NCBI RefSeq assembly: GCF_003259365.1
Contig: NZ_QLLY01000006.1
Coordinates: 126,851 to 190,850 of the forward strand
Source of the DNA: Streptomyces sp. PsTaAH-137
GTDB lineage: Bacteria > Actinomycetota > Actinomycetes > Streptomycetales > Streptomycetaceae
Length of the DNA stretch: 64,000 nucleotides
Reading direction: 5' to 3'
The translations under genes and the position numbers were made by a program. A model generated the notes under the pieces. The model saw only the letters and a program-made list of their open reading frames with translations. It did no database searches and was not told the origin of the DNA. Below are positions 46,272-55,825 of the stretch, piece after piece (within the stretch, counting starts at the first letter, position 1; every line of letters starts with the position of its first letter).

Positions 46272-46613
46272 TCAGTTCGATGAGGCGGCGGCCGTGGAGT
46301 GCGCGCCGCCCGTCGACGACGCGGTGACGAGCCGGTTGCGGGCCCGTCCCATCAGCTCCTCGCGCTCGTCCTCGGTGAGGCCGCCCCACACGCCGTACGG
46401 CTCGCGCACCTGTAGTGCGTGAGCAGCGCACTCCGCGCGTACCGGGCACCGCATGCAGACCTCCTTGGCCGAGGTCTCTCGGGCGCTGCGGGCCGCGCCG
46501 CGCTCCCCCTCGGGGTGGAAGAAGAGCGAGCTGTCGACCCCGCGGCAGGCCGCGAGCAGCTGCCAGTCCCACAGATCTGCGTTCGGTCCGGGAAGGCGGG
46601 AGAAATCTGCCAT
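46272..46613 (-). CDS. whiD: WhiB-family iron-sulfur protein WhiD
   Basis: WhiD is a [4Fe-4S] Wbl protein needed for late sporulation in Streptomyces. From ATG 46613 (MADFSRLPGPNADLWDWQLL, after AAGGGGA) the product is 113 residues. The four ligands are C23, C53, C56 and C62 (KEVCMRCPVRAEC), and the signature GVWGG is followed by a basic C-terminus. It lies beside bldM in divergent orientation, as in S. coelicolor. A longer upstream frame is not used. Confidence 0.94.
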   Translation of the reverse strand: MADFSRLPGPNADLWDWQLLAACRGVDSSLFFHPEGERGAARSARETSAKEVCMRCPVRAECAAHALQVREPYGVWGGLTEDEREELMGRARNRLVTASSTGGAHSTAAASSN

Positions 46614-47013
46614 TGGTGTGTCCCCTTGTTGCCGTTGTAGCCGGTGTGACGCGGAACGGTGCCCATGACCGTACATCTACTGTCTAAGGAGATGAAAATA
46701 TGACTCATTGCGAATCTAGCTACAGACACCAGCAAAAGGGAAGAAATGCCGCTAAATGGGGCATAGGTTGTGGTGAAACCTTGAGGGTCCGCCGCGCTGC
46801 TCCCGTTGTGTCCGGCCCCTCACGTAGAGTGCCGAACCAGGCCGTCTGACCCGTAACTCTTTCGAGTGACCATCGTTGAGAGTGCTGAGGCGGTTGAAGG
46901 AACAAGCTCTCGGGCATCTGTCCGAATGGCTTGCCGAGTGTCGACCGCACAGGTGACGATTCGTACAAAGCCTGGAGGCTCAAGGTGACGCGCATCAGCT
47001 GCGGAGGACGGTC
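46614..47013. promoter_or_regulatory. 400-bp whiD/bldM divergent control region
   Basis: No gene is supported here. It contains AAGGAGATG and the motif ATATGACTCATTGCGAA (46698-46714), shared with the upstream region of the sugar dehydrogenase gene at 53607-53623, a sigma-BldN promoter for bldM (46852-46879), and a leader of about 130 nt. The region is less GC-rich than its surroundings around 46680-46760, typical of a regulated promoter. Confidence 0.6.
46852..46879 (+). promoter_or_regulatory. sigma-BldN-type promoter of bldM
   Basis: CGTAAC (46852-46857), a 16-nt spacer and CGTTGA (46874-46879) match the known bldM p1 consensus for the ECF factor BldN exactly. The predicted transcript starts about 130 nt before the bldM ATG. 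Confidence 0.9.
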
Positions 47014-47625
47014 ATGACATCCGTCCTCGTCTGCGACGACTCCCCGCTTGCCCGAGAGGCGCTCCGCCGCGCGGTCGCGACCGTGCCCGGCGTCGAGCGC
47101 GTGACGACCGCGGCCAACGGCGAGGAAGTCCTCCGCCGCTGGGGCGCCGACCGCTCGGACCTGATTCTGATGGACGTACGCATGCCGGGTCTCGGCGGCG
47201 TCGAGACGGTGCGGCGGCTGCTTTCGGCCGATCCCGGTGCGCGCATCATCATGCTCACCGTGGCCGAGGACCTGGACGGTGTCGCGCTCGCGGTCGCCGC
47301 CGGTGCCCGCGGGTACCTGCACAAGGACGCCTCGCGCGCCGAGCTGCGCGCCACGGTGACGCAGGCCCTCGCCGACCCGACCTGGCGGCTCGCCCCGCGC
47401 AGACTGCGCTCGGCCGAGATGGGCGCCGCGCCCACCCTCACCGCGCGCGAGATCCAGGTGCTGGAGGGCATGAGTCACGGCCGGTCCAACGCGGAGATCG
47501 GGCGCGAGCTCTTCCTCTCCGAGGACACCGTGAAGACGCACGCGCGACGGCTGTTCAAGAAGCTCGGCGCGTCCGACCGGGCGCACGCGGTGGCGCTCGG
47601 GTTCCGTTGGGGCCTCGTGCGGTGA
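47014..47625 (+). CDS. bldM: orphan response regulator BldM
   Basis: BldM is a LuxR-type response regulator that controls aerial hyphae and, with WhiI, sporulation. The 203-residue product starts at ATG 47014 behind GGAGGA. The receiver domain has D8-D9, D54 in LILMDVRMPG, and the Lys in LHKDAS. The C-terminal LuxR helix-turn-helix is TAREIQVLEGMSHGRSNAEIGRELFLSEDTVKTHARRLFKKLG. No partner kinase is nearby. It has a BldN promoter. Confidence 0.95.
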   Translation: MTSVLVCDDSPLAREALRRAVATVPGVERVTTAANGEEVLRRWGADRSDLILMDVRMPGLGGVETVRRLLSADPGARIIMLTVAEDLDGVALAVAAGARGYLHKDASRAELRATVTQALADPTWRLAPRRLRSAEMGAAPTLTAREIQVLEGMSHGRSNAEIGRELFLSEDTVKTHARRLFKKLGASDRAHAVALGFRWGLVR

Positions 47626-47700
47626 CGCTCCGCTCGGAGCGCCGCACGCGGGCTCCGTTGTGCCACGCGATGTCGTCGGCCGGCCGTGGCCTCGTCGTGG

Positions 47701-47762
47701 CTGGTCGGGCTCCGCGGCGGAGCCGCTGATGGACGCGACCCCGCGCCCCTGACGGGGCGCGG
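47701..47762. repeat. GC-rich palindromes after bldM, partial dispersed repeat
   Basis: GGCTCCGC/GCGGAGCC (47708-47724) is followed by CCGCGCCCC/GGGGCGCGG (47741-47762), the second being the core of the dispersed repeat family, preceded by GTGGCTGGTCG at 47697-47707. This interrupted copy lies in the 249-nt gap between bldM and shbA and may end bldM transcription. Confidence 0.6.
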
Positions 47763-47874
47763 TGGGGGACTTCGCTCCGCGTTTCGCGCGCGATGCCGCA
47801 TCCTTGATGGTGTGGAGTTCCGCGGGGACGACGAATCGGGCGAGCAGGGTCAGCGAGAGGGGAGGGCGCAGGAG

Positions 47875-48609
47875 ATGAGTTCCGGCGCACCTGCCCCGAA
47901 CGCTTCGGGCGCCTCGGGCGCATCGGTCCATCACGCTGTCGACCACGCTGTCGATAACGCTTCGGTGCACAACCAGGGACGCGATGCCGCGGACCGCACC
48001 GCGGCAGGGCACCATAGGTCGATGCGCGACGACGAGGGAGCGGCCCAGCAAGGGGCCATCGGTACGCTCGTCGGCCGGGCGGTCGACGGTGACGCGCAGG
48101 CGACGCACGATCTTCTCGCGCACGTCCACCCCCTCGCCATCCGGTACTGCCGGACCCGGCTGTCCCGGCTCCCGGGCGACGCCCGGCACTTCGTCGAGGA
48201 CCTCGCCCAGGAAGTCTGCGTCGCCGTCCTGCTCGCGCTGCCGCGCTACAAGGACACCGGCCGGCCCTTCGAGGCCTTCGTCTTCGCCATCGCCGCCCAC
48301 AAGGTCGCCGACCTGCAGCGCGCCGCGATGCGCGGGCCCGGCTCGACGGCCGTGCCGTCCGACGAGATGCCGGAGCGGCCCGACGACTCCCTCGGCCCGG
48401 AGGAGCGCGCGCTGCTCAGCAGCGACGCCGAATGGGCCAAGAAACTCCTCGCGAACCTCCCGGAGAACCAGCGGGAGCTGCTGCTCCTGCGCATCGCCGT
48501 CGGCCTCACCGCCGAGGAGACCGGGCAGATGTTGGGCATGTCACCCGGGGCCGTGCGCGTGGCCCAGCACCGGGCGCTGAGCCGCCTGCGGGCGCTCGCC
48601 GAGCAGTAG
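47875..48609 (+). CDS. shbA: ECF RNA polymerase sigma factor ShbA
   Basis: ShbA drives transcription of hrdB, the main sigma gene, in Streptomyces. The product has sigma region 2 ([39 protein letters not shown]) and region 4 ([39 protein letters not shown]). I chose ATG 47875 behind GGAGGGCGCAGG (244 residues) because its ribosome binding site is far better; ATG 48022 ([10 protein letters not shown], 195 residues) gives a core ECF protein and could be the true start. Located between bldM and guaB as in S. coelicolor. Confidence 0.9.
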   Translation: MSSGAPAPNASGASGASVHHAVDHAVDNASVHNQGRDAADRTAAGHHRSMRDDEGAAQQGAIGTLVGRAVDGDAQATHDLLAHVHPLAIRYCRTRLSRLPGDARHFVEDLAQEVCVAVLLALPRYKDTGRPFEAFVFAIAAHKVADLQRAAMRGPGSTAVPSDEMPERPDDSLGPEERALLSSDAEWAKKLLANLPENQRELLLLRIAVGLTAEETGQMLGMSPGAVRVAQHRALSRLRALAEQ

Positions 48610-48625
48610 CACAGACCCCGGCCGC

Positions 48626-48641
48626 GTACGTGGGAACGTAC
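48626..48641. promoter_or_regulatory. inverted repeat upstream of guaB
   Basis: GTACGT-GGGA-ACGTAC, perfect 6-bp arms, lies about 95 bp before guaB and just after shbA. A second small hairpin ACGGCC-GTA-GGCCGT follows near 48676. Function unknown. Confidence 0.35.
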
Positions 48642-48694
48642 AAAGAAGGCCGATGATCTTGCTCGTGGAATGAGACACGGCCGTAGGCCGTTAG

Positions 48695-50239
<1,545 letters not shown>

Positions 50240-50257
50240 TCGCAGGTCGTAGCGGTG

Positions 50258-50288
50258 GGGGCGGTTCCGGGATCACCGGGGCCGCCCC
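50258..50288 (+). terminator. stem-loop after guaB
   Basis: GGGGCGG (50258-50264) pairs with CCGCCCC (50282-50288); the 17-nt loop contains CCGG/CCGG. TTCCG follows. It separates guaB from the paralogue 119 nt downstream. Confidence 0.55.
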
Positions 50289-50357
50289 TTCCGTATGCGT
50301 CAGGGATACTGGACGGGCAGGCCCCAGAGGGACCCAGATGGAAAGGCGCCTCCCACA

Positions 50358-51482
50358 GTGACTGAGATCGAGATCGGGCGCGGCAAGCGCGGCCGCCGTG
50401 CGTACGCGTTCGACGACATCGCCGTCGTACCGAGCCGGCGTACTCGCGACCCGAAGGAGGTCTCGATCGCCTGGCAGATCGACGCCTACCGCTTCGAGCT
50501 GCCGTTCCTGGCAGCGCCCATGGACTCCGTCGTCTCGCCCGCGACCGCGATCCGCATCGGTGAGCTCGGCGGGCTCGGCGTGCTCAACCTCGAGGGTCTG
50601 TGGACCCGGTACGAGGACCCGCAGCCGCTGCTCGACGAGATCGCCGAGCTGCAGCCGGAGGCCGCCACGGCCCGCCTCCAGGAGATCTACTCGGCGCCGA
50701 TCCAGGCCGACCTGATCAAGCAGCGCATCAAGGAGGTGCGCGACTCCGGGGTCGTCACCGCCGCCGCGCTCTCCCCGCAGCGCACCGCCGAGTTCTCCAA
50801 GGCCGTGGTCGACGCGGGCGTGGACATCTTCGTGATCCGCGGTACGACCGTCTCCGCCGAGCACGTCTCCGGCGCCGCCGAGCCGCTGAACCTGAAGCAG
50901 TTCATCTACGAGCTGGACGTCCCGGTGATCGTCGGCGGCTGTGCCACGTACACCGCCGCGCTGCACCTCATGCGGACCGGCGCCGCCGGTGTGCTGGTCG
51001 GCTTCGGTGGCGGCGCCGCCCACACCACGCGCAATGTGCTGGGCATCCAGGTGCCGATGGCGACCGCCGTCGCCGATGTCGCGGCCGCCCGCCGCGACTA
51101 CATGGACGAGTCCGGCGGCCGCTACGTCCACGTCATCGCCGACGGTGGCGTGGGCTGGTCGGGCGACCTGCCCAAGGCGATCGCCTGCGGTGCCGACTCC
51201 GTGATGATGGGGTCGCCGCTGGCCCGCGCCACGGACGCGCCCGGCCGCGGTCACCACTGGGGCATGGAGGCCGTCCACGAGGACGTGCCGCGCGGCAAGA
51301 AGGTCGACCTGGGCACGGTCGGCACCACGGAGGAGATCCTCACCGGCCCCTCGCACATCCCGGACGGGTCGATGAACTTCTTCGGCGCGCTGAAGCGGGC
51401 CATGGCGACCACGGGCTACAGCGAGCTCAAGGAGTTCCAGCGGGTCGAGGTCACGGTCGCGGACTCGCAGCACCGCCGCTGA
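50358..51482 (+). CDS. GuaB3-family IMP dehydrogenase-related protein
   Basis: From GTG 50358 the product is 374 residues (MTEIEIGRGKRGRRAYAFDD). It is IMPDH-like through most of the barrel (FLAAPMDSVVSPATA, VHVIADGGVGWSGDLPKAIACGADSVMMG) but lacks the CBS domains and has HHWGMEAVHEDVPRG in place of the flap. Where GuaB has GSICTTR this protein has GAAHTTR, so the catalytic cysteine is replaced by His. This is the conserved actinobacterial GuaB3 group; its activity is not settled by sequence. Longer upstream frame rejected. Confidence 0.9.
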   Translation: MTEIEIGRGKRGRRAYAFDDIAVVPSRRTRDPKEVSIAWQIDAYRFELPFLAAPMDSVVSPATAIRIGELGGLGVLNLEGLWTRYEDPQPLLDEIAELQPEAATARLQEIYSAPIQADLIKQRIKEVRDSGVVTAAALSPQRTAEFSKAVVDAGVDIFVIRGTTVSAEHVSGAAEPLNLKQFIYELDVPVIVGGCATYTAALHLMRTGAAGVLVGFGGGAAHTTRNVLGIQVPMATAVADVAAARRDYMDESGGRYVHVIADGGVGWSGDLPKAIACGADSVMMGSPLARATDAPGRGHHWGMEAVHEDVPRGKKVDLGTVGTTEEILTGPSHIPDGSMNFFGALKRAMATTGYSELKEFQRVEVTVADSQHRR

Positions 51483-51501
51483 CGCCGTGTCGTAGCAGGA
51501 C

Positions 51502-51543
51502 AAAGGGCCGGGCCCCGCCGAGAACGGCGGGGCCCGGCCCTTT
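51502..51543. terminator. strong bidirectional terminator
   Basis: A 19-bp perfect stem (AAAGGGCCGGGCCCCGCCG at 51502-51520, complement at 51525-51543) has a 4-nt AGAA loop and T and A runs on its two sides. It serves the convergent guaB3 gene and the 51562 gene. Confidence 0.93.
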
Positions 51544-51561
51544 TCGCTGTGGCGGTGTCGC

Positions 51562-52176
51562 CTAGAGCGCGGCCTTCTTGGCGGAGCCGAACGCCGCGAA
51601 GGCGCCGATGGCCATGAAGAGGTACTCCTTGAAGTCCGCGGCTTCCTTCCACGCGCTGTTGATGTCACCGAAGTGGTCGGTGAGCGCCGTGAAGAAGGAA
51701 ATGTTCGCCATGTCGCCGAGGTACATCGCGACGCCGGTTATCTGGCCCAGGTACACGGCGGCGACCGAGACCACCGCGGCGAGGACGGGCAGCACCGGGT
51801 TGCGTCCGCCGACCTTGCCGACGACGAGGCCGACGACGAAGCCGACGCCGATGGCCGCGTAGCCGATCTCGTGATCGGTGGCCTTCATGATGGCGCCGTA
51901 GGCCCAGGCCAGGATCAGGGCGACGACCACGCCGGCGACGATGCCGAGGGCCGGGTTCCCGCCGCCGGCCGGGGCCTGCGGTGCCGGGGCGAAGCCGCCC
52001 GGGCCCGCCTGCTGCTGCGGGAACGGCGCGTACTGCTGCGGAGCCTGGCCGGGCTGCGGCTGCTGCTGCGGGTAGCCGTACCCGGGCTGCGGGGGCTGGC
52101 CCGCGGCGGGCTGCTCCTGCGCGTAAGGGTTGCCGTCCTGAGGCTGGGGCTGAGGTGGCTGTGGCGGCTGGGTCAT
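51562..52176 (-). CDS. Pro/Gln-rich membrane protein
   Basis: I do not recognise a function. From ATG 52176 the 204-residue product has a Pro/Gln/Gly/Tyr-rich N-terminus (about 1-75; MTQPPQPPQPQPQDGNPYAQ, GYGYPQQQPQPGQ), then about four membrane segments (IVAGVVVALILAWAYGAIM, YAAIGVGFVVGLVVGKVGG, LPVLAAVVSVAAVYLGQI and a C-terminal one FMAIGAFAAFGSA). A longer frame begins with MPTFTLRGD and is less likely. Similar Streptomyces proteins share the disordered leader and DUF membrane core. Confidence 0.75.
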   Translation of the reverse strand: MTQPPQPPQPQPQDGNPYAQEQPAAGQPPQPGYGYPQQQPQPGQAPQQYAPFPQQQAGPGGFAPAPQAPAGGGNPALGIVAGVVVALILAWAYGAIMKATDHEIGYAAIGVGFVVGLVVGKVGGRNPVLPVLAAVVSVAAVYLGQITGVAMYLGDMANISFFTALTDHFGDINSAWKEAADFKEYLFMAIGAFAAFGSAKKAAL

Positions 52177-52237
52177 GCGGTCCCCCCGAAGTGTGAACGT
52201 GGGCACGAATGTGCCCAGAGAGGCCGCAGAGTAGCAG

Positions 52238-53491
52238 TCAGAGGCGGTGTGCCGCCCCTGCCGGGGTCGCGCCTCTGGTGTCCAGGAGCAGCTGGGCCTT
52301 CACCGCGAGGCCCTGGAGGTCGTACGTGCGGTGGTGCTGGAGCAGGATCGTCAGGTCGGCGTCGGCCGCGGCCTCGTAGAGGGAGTCCGCGCGCGGGACC
52401 GGGCGTTCCAGGACGTTCCAGGACGGAACGTAGGGGTCGTGGTAGCTGACGGCGGCGCCGAGCTGCATCAGGCGGGTCGCGATCTCCTCGGCGGGGGTGC
52501 CCTGCTGGTCGGCGAGGTCGGGCTTGTAGGTGACGCCGAGGAGGAGGACGCGGGCGCCGCGGGCCGACTTGCCGTGCTCGTTGAGGAGGGTGGCGGCGCG
52601 CTGGACCACGTAACTCGGCATGTGGTGGTTGACCTGGCGGGCCAGTTCGACCAGGCGCAGCGGGCGGGTGGGCAGGTGGGGCGAGGTCAGGTCCTGGGCG
52701 AGCGCGTGGCCGCCGACGCCGGGGCCGGGGCGGAAGGCCTGGAAGCCGAAGGGCTTGGTCTCCGCGCAGCGGATGACGTCCCAGAGGTCGACGCCCAGGT
52801 CGTGGCAGAGCACCGCCATCTCGTTGACCAGGGCGATGTTGACGTGCCGGTAGTTGGTCTCCAGGAGGTGGACCGTCTCCGCCTCGCGCAGTCCGCGCGC
52901 GCGGACCACCTTGTCGGTGAGGCGGCTGTAGAAGGTGGCCGCCGACTCCGTGCAGGCCGGGGTGTGCCCGCCGATGACCTTGGGGGTGGCGGAGTAGGGG
53001 CGGGCGCGCAGGCCCGCGTCGATCCGGCCCGGGGCGTGGGCCAGGTGGAAGTCGCGGCCCGCGCGCAGCCCGGAGCCCTCTTCGAGCAGCGGCAGCAGGG
53101 CCGTCTCCGTGGTGCCGGGCGGTACCGGCGACTCGACGATCACCGTGGTGTGCGGGCGCAGATGGGTGGCCAGGGTGCGGGTCGCCTCGATCACCGGGGT
53201 GAGGGACGGGCTGCCGTCCGCGCCGGGCGGGGTCGGGGCGCAGATCACCGCGGTGCGGACGCGGGCCAGTTCGGCGGGGTTCGCGGTGGGGCGGAAGCCC
53301 GCGGCGAGCATCCGGCGGACGTCGGCGGCGGTCAGGGCCGCGGCGTCGCCGTCGCAGGGGAGCCGGCCGGCGGCCAGGTCGCGGGCGCGGGCGGGGTCGT
53401 GGCCGACGGTCGCGATCCTGGCGGCGACGGCGGCCTGGGCGAGCGGCAGGCCGAGGTGGCCGAGGCCGACGACGGCGAGGTCAGCGGGCAT
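52238..53491 (-). CDS. nucleotide-sugar dehydrogenase homologue with degenerate active site
   Basis: The 417-residue product has the three-domain UDP-glucose/GDP-mannose dehydrogenase fold: NAD motif VVGLGHLGLPLA, middle domain NYRHVNIALVNEMAV, and the UDP-binding end LLLGVTYKPDLADQQGTPAEEIA. Yet key residues differ: family Glu in (S/A)PER is Gly155 (APGR), Lys of AELAKLLEN is His208, Asn is Thr212, and catalytic Cys of GGHC is Ala263 (GPGVGGHALAQD; Asp267 kept). NAD binding seems preserved. Probably inactive as a dehydrogenase or altered in role. No UDP-sugar genes adjoin it. Confidence 0.85.
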   Translation of the reverse strand: MPADLAVVGLGHLGLPLAQAAVAARIATVGHDPARARDLAAGRLPCDGDAAALTAADVRRMLAAGFRPTANPAELARVRTAVICAPTPPGADGSPSLTPVIEATRTLATHLRPHTTVIVESPVPPGTTETALLPLLEEGSGLRAGRDFHLAHAPGRIDAGLRARPYSATPKVIGGHTPACTESAATFYSRLTDKVVRARGLREAETVHLLETNYRHVNIALVNEMAVLCHDLGVDLWDVIRCAETKPFGFQAFRPGPGVGGHALAQDLTSPHLPTRPLRLVELARQVNHHMPSYVVQRAATLLNEHGKSARGARVLLLGVTYKPDLADQQGTPAEEIATRLMQLGAAVSYHDPYVPSWNVLERPVPRADSLYEAAADADLTILLQHHRTYDLQGLAVKAQLLLDTRGATPAGAAHRL

Positions 53492-53792
53492 GGCGGTGGC
53501 CGTCCTTCCCGGGAGGCGGACCGGCGTTAGCCGGAGCGGGACGTGGTCGCAAGCCCTGTGGACAGAACGGGCGAGCGCACAGTCAGACTAGGAGTAAATA
53601 TGACCGATATGTCTCATTGCTAAGTAATGACTTTCGGGCATGTCGCCGATCGCGCCGAAGGTTGTCCACAGGCGGATGTCTGCTGGTGGCCGGAATCGGG
53701 CAGGAGGGTCAGAATCGGGAGCAGGCCCGAAACTCCCGGGACCACGCAGCACCTGCCGGTGAGGCCGGCGCCGACGACAGCGGGAGGCAGCA
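53492..53792. promoter_or_regulatory. 301-bp divergent region with DnaA boxes and a shared motif
   Basis: No gene supported. A DnaA box TTGTCCACA (53662-53670) matches the Streptomyces consensus exactly and a second, TGTGGACAG (reverse, 8/9), lies at 53557-53565. The AT-richer segment 53590-53635 holds ATATGTCTCATTGCTAA (53607-53623), almost identical to a motif upstream of whiD. Promoters for the sugar dehydrogenase and glpD are expected here but not assigned. Confidence 0.55.
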
Positions 53793-55502
53793 GTGAAGGC
53801 AGCGACACTGGGACCCGAGCAGCGCGCGGAGGCTCTGGCGGCGATGGCCGAGCGGGAGCTGGACATCCTGGTGGTGGGCGCGGGGGTGGTCGGCGCGGGC
53901 ACCGCGCTCGACGCCGTGACCCGCGGTCTGTCCACCGGGCTCGTCGAGGCCAGGGACTGGGCGTCCGGCACGTCGAGCCGGTCCAGCAAGCTGATCCACG
54001 GCGGGCTCAGGTATCTGGAGATGCTGGACTTCGCGCTCGTACGCGAGGCACTGAAGGAGCGCGGGCTGCTCCTGGAGCGGCTCGCGCCGCATCTCGTGAA
54101 GCCGGTGCCGTTCCTGTATCCGCTCCAGCACAAGGGCTGGGAGCGGCTGTACGCCGGGTCGGGCGTCGCCCTGTACGACGCGATGTCCATGGCGCGCGGG
54201 CACGGGCGCGGGCTGCCCATGCACCGCCATCTGACCCGCAAGCACGCGCTGCGGGTGGCACCGGCCCTGAAGAAGGACGCCCTGACCGGGGCGCTCCAGT
54301 ACTACGACGCGCAGATGGACGACGCCCGCTACGTCGCCACGCTGGTGCGCACCGCCGCCATGTACGGCGCCCAGGTCGCGAACCGGGCGCGGGTCATCGG
54401 GTTCCTGCGCGAGGGCGAGCGGGTCGTCGGCGCGCGCGTGGAGGACGTGGAGGGCGGCGGCGAGTACGAGATCCGCGCCCGCCAGGTCGTTAACGCGACG
54501 GGCGTGTGGACCGACGACACCCAGGCTCTGGTCGGGGAGCGTGGGCAGTTCCACGTACGGGCGTCGAAGGGCATCCACCTCGTCGTGCCGAAGGACCGGA
54601 TCAACTCGACGACCGGGCTGATCCTGCGCACCGAGAAGAGCGTGCTGTTCGTCATCCCCTGGGGCCGGCACTGGATCGTGGGCACCACGGACACCGACTG
54701 GGACCTGGACAAGGCCCACCCGGCGGCCTCCAGCGCCGACATCGACTACCTCCTGGAGCATGTGAACTCCGTGCTCGGCGTGCCGCTCACGCGCGACGAC
54801 GTGCAGGGCGTGTACGCCGGGCTGCGGCCGCTGCTGGCCGGGGAGTCCGACGCCACCAGCAAGCTGTCCCGCGAGCACACCGTCGCGCACCCGGTGCCGG
54901 GGCTCGTCGTCGTCGCGGGCGGCAAGTACACGACGTACCGGGTCATGGCGAAGGACGCGGTCGACGAGGCCGTGCACGCGCTCGACCAGCGGGTCGCCGA
55001 GTGCGTCACCGAGGACGTACCGCTGATCGGGGCCGAGGGGTACCGGGCGCTGTGGAACGCGCGGGCGCGGATCGCCGCGCGGACCGGCCTGCACGTGGTG
55101 CGCGTCGAGCACCTGCTCAACCGGTACGGGTCGCTGGCCGAGGAGGTGCTCGACCTGATCGCGAAGGACCCCGGGCTCGGCGCGCCGCTGGGCGGGGCCG
55201 ACGACTATCTGCGCGCCGAGGTCGTCTACGCCGCCTCGCACGAGGGCGCCCGGCACCTCGACGACGTGCTGACCCGGCGGACCCGGATCTCCATCGAGAC
55301 CTTCGACCGGGGGACCCGTTCCGCGCGGGAGGCCGCCGAGTTGATGGCGCCGGTGCTCGGCTGGGACAAGAGCCAGGTGGAGCGGGAGGTCGAGCACTAC
55401 GAGAAGCGGGTGCAGGCCGAGCGGGAGTCGCAGTTGCAGCCCGACGACCTCACCGCCGACGCGGCCCGGCTCGGGGCGCCGGACATCGTGCCGCTGTCGT
55501 AG
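53793..55502 (+). CDS. glpD: aerobic glycerol-3-phosphate dehydrogenase
   Basis: GlpD is an FAD enzyme that oxidises glycerol-3-phosphate to DHAP and passes electrons to quinone at the membrane. The 569-residue product from GTG 53793 has the FAD motif DILVVGAGVVGAGTALDAVTRG, SSRSSKLIHGGLRYLE, VVNATGVWTDD and GTTDTDWD, and the C-terminal cap domain. No glpF or glpK is adjacent, so this is the isolated GlpD1-type copy. The next genes are kinases. Confidence 0.96.
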   Translation: MKAATLGPEQRAEALAAMAERELDILVVGAGVVGAGTALDAVTRGLSTGLVEARDWASGTSSRSSKLIHGGLRYLEMLDFALVREALKERGLLLERLAPHLVKPVPFLYPLQHKGWERLYAGSGVALYDAMSMARGHGRGLPMHRHLTRKHALRVAPALKKDALTGALQYYDAQMDDARYVATLVRTAAMYGAQVANRARVIGFLREGERVVGARVEDVEGGGEYEIRARQVVNATGVWTDDTQALVGERGQFHVRASKGIHLVVPKDRINSTTGLILRTEKSVLFVIPWGRHWIVGTTDTDWDLDKAHPAASSADIDYLLEHVNSVLGVPLTRDDVQGVYAGLRPLLAGESDATSKLSREHTVAHPVPGLVVVAGGKYTTYRVMAKDAVDEAVHALDQRVAECVTEDVPLIGAEGYRALWNARARIAARTGLHVVRVEHLLNRYGSLAEEVLDLIAKDPGLGAPLGGADDYLRAEVVYAASHEGARHLDDVLTRRTRISIETFDRGTRSAREAAELMAPVLGWDKSQVEREVEHYEKRVQAERESQLQPDDLTADAARLGAPDIVPLS

Positions 55503-55825
55503 CCGGGAGTCCTGGCGTAACGGCCCTGGGTGGATGCCGTGTTGAGCACGCCCGGGGCCTTGCCCATGCTGACCTGCGAGGGAAGAGTGTGACCTGCGGC
55601 GGGGCGGTGAACGGCGGTGAGCCGGTCGGAATCCGGCGCAATGAGGGCGTGGCCACGGGTATGGCCAGGTGTGTCCGGAGTGCGCGCGTGACGGTCCGTC
55701 CGGTCCCGCCGTCCCACGAATGGGACGGTTCCGGGCGCGTGGTCCCAGGGGTGACCCTGGGCGTCAAGTGGTCCTGGTGTGAGGGACAATGAAGGTTCTG
55801 TCAGGGCGGGTTGCAGAGGGGACGC
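55503..55825. promoter_or_regulatory. 323-bp gap before the kinase array, with two hairpins
   Basis: No gene supported. CCGTCCCA-CGAA-TGGGACGG (55709-55728) and CCCAGGG-GTGA-CCCTGGG (55744-55761) are perfect short hairpins. GACAAT (55785-55790) could be a -10 for the first kinase, about 36 nt before its ATG. Apparent long frames crossing here are shadows. Confidence 0.5.

Noticed and set aside
52247..53530. A 427-codon forward frame antisense to the sugar dehydrogenase
   Set aside because: Val/Gly/Glu-rich shadow with no motif; the reverse gene has clear family structure.
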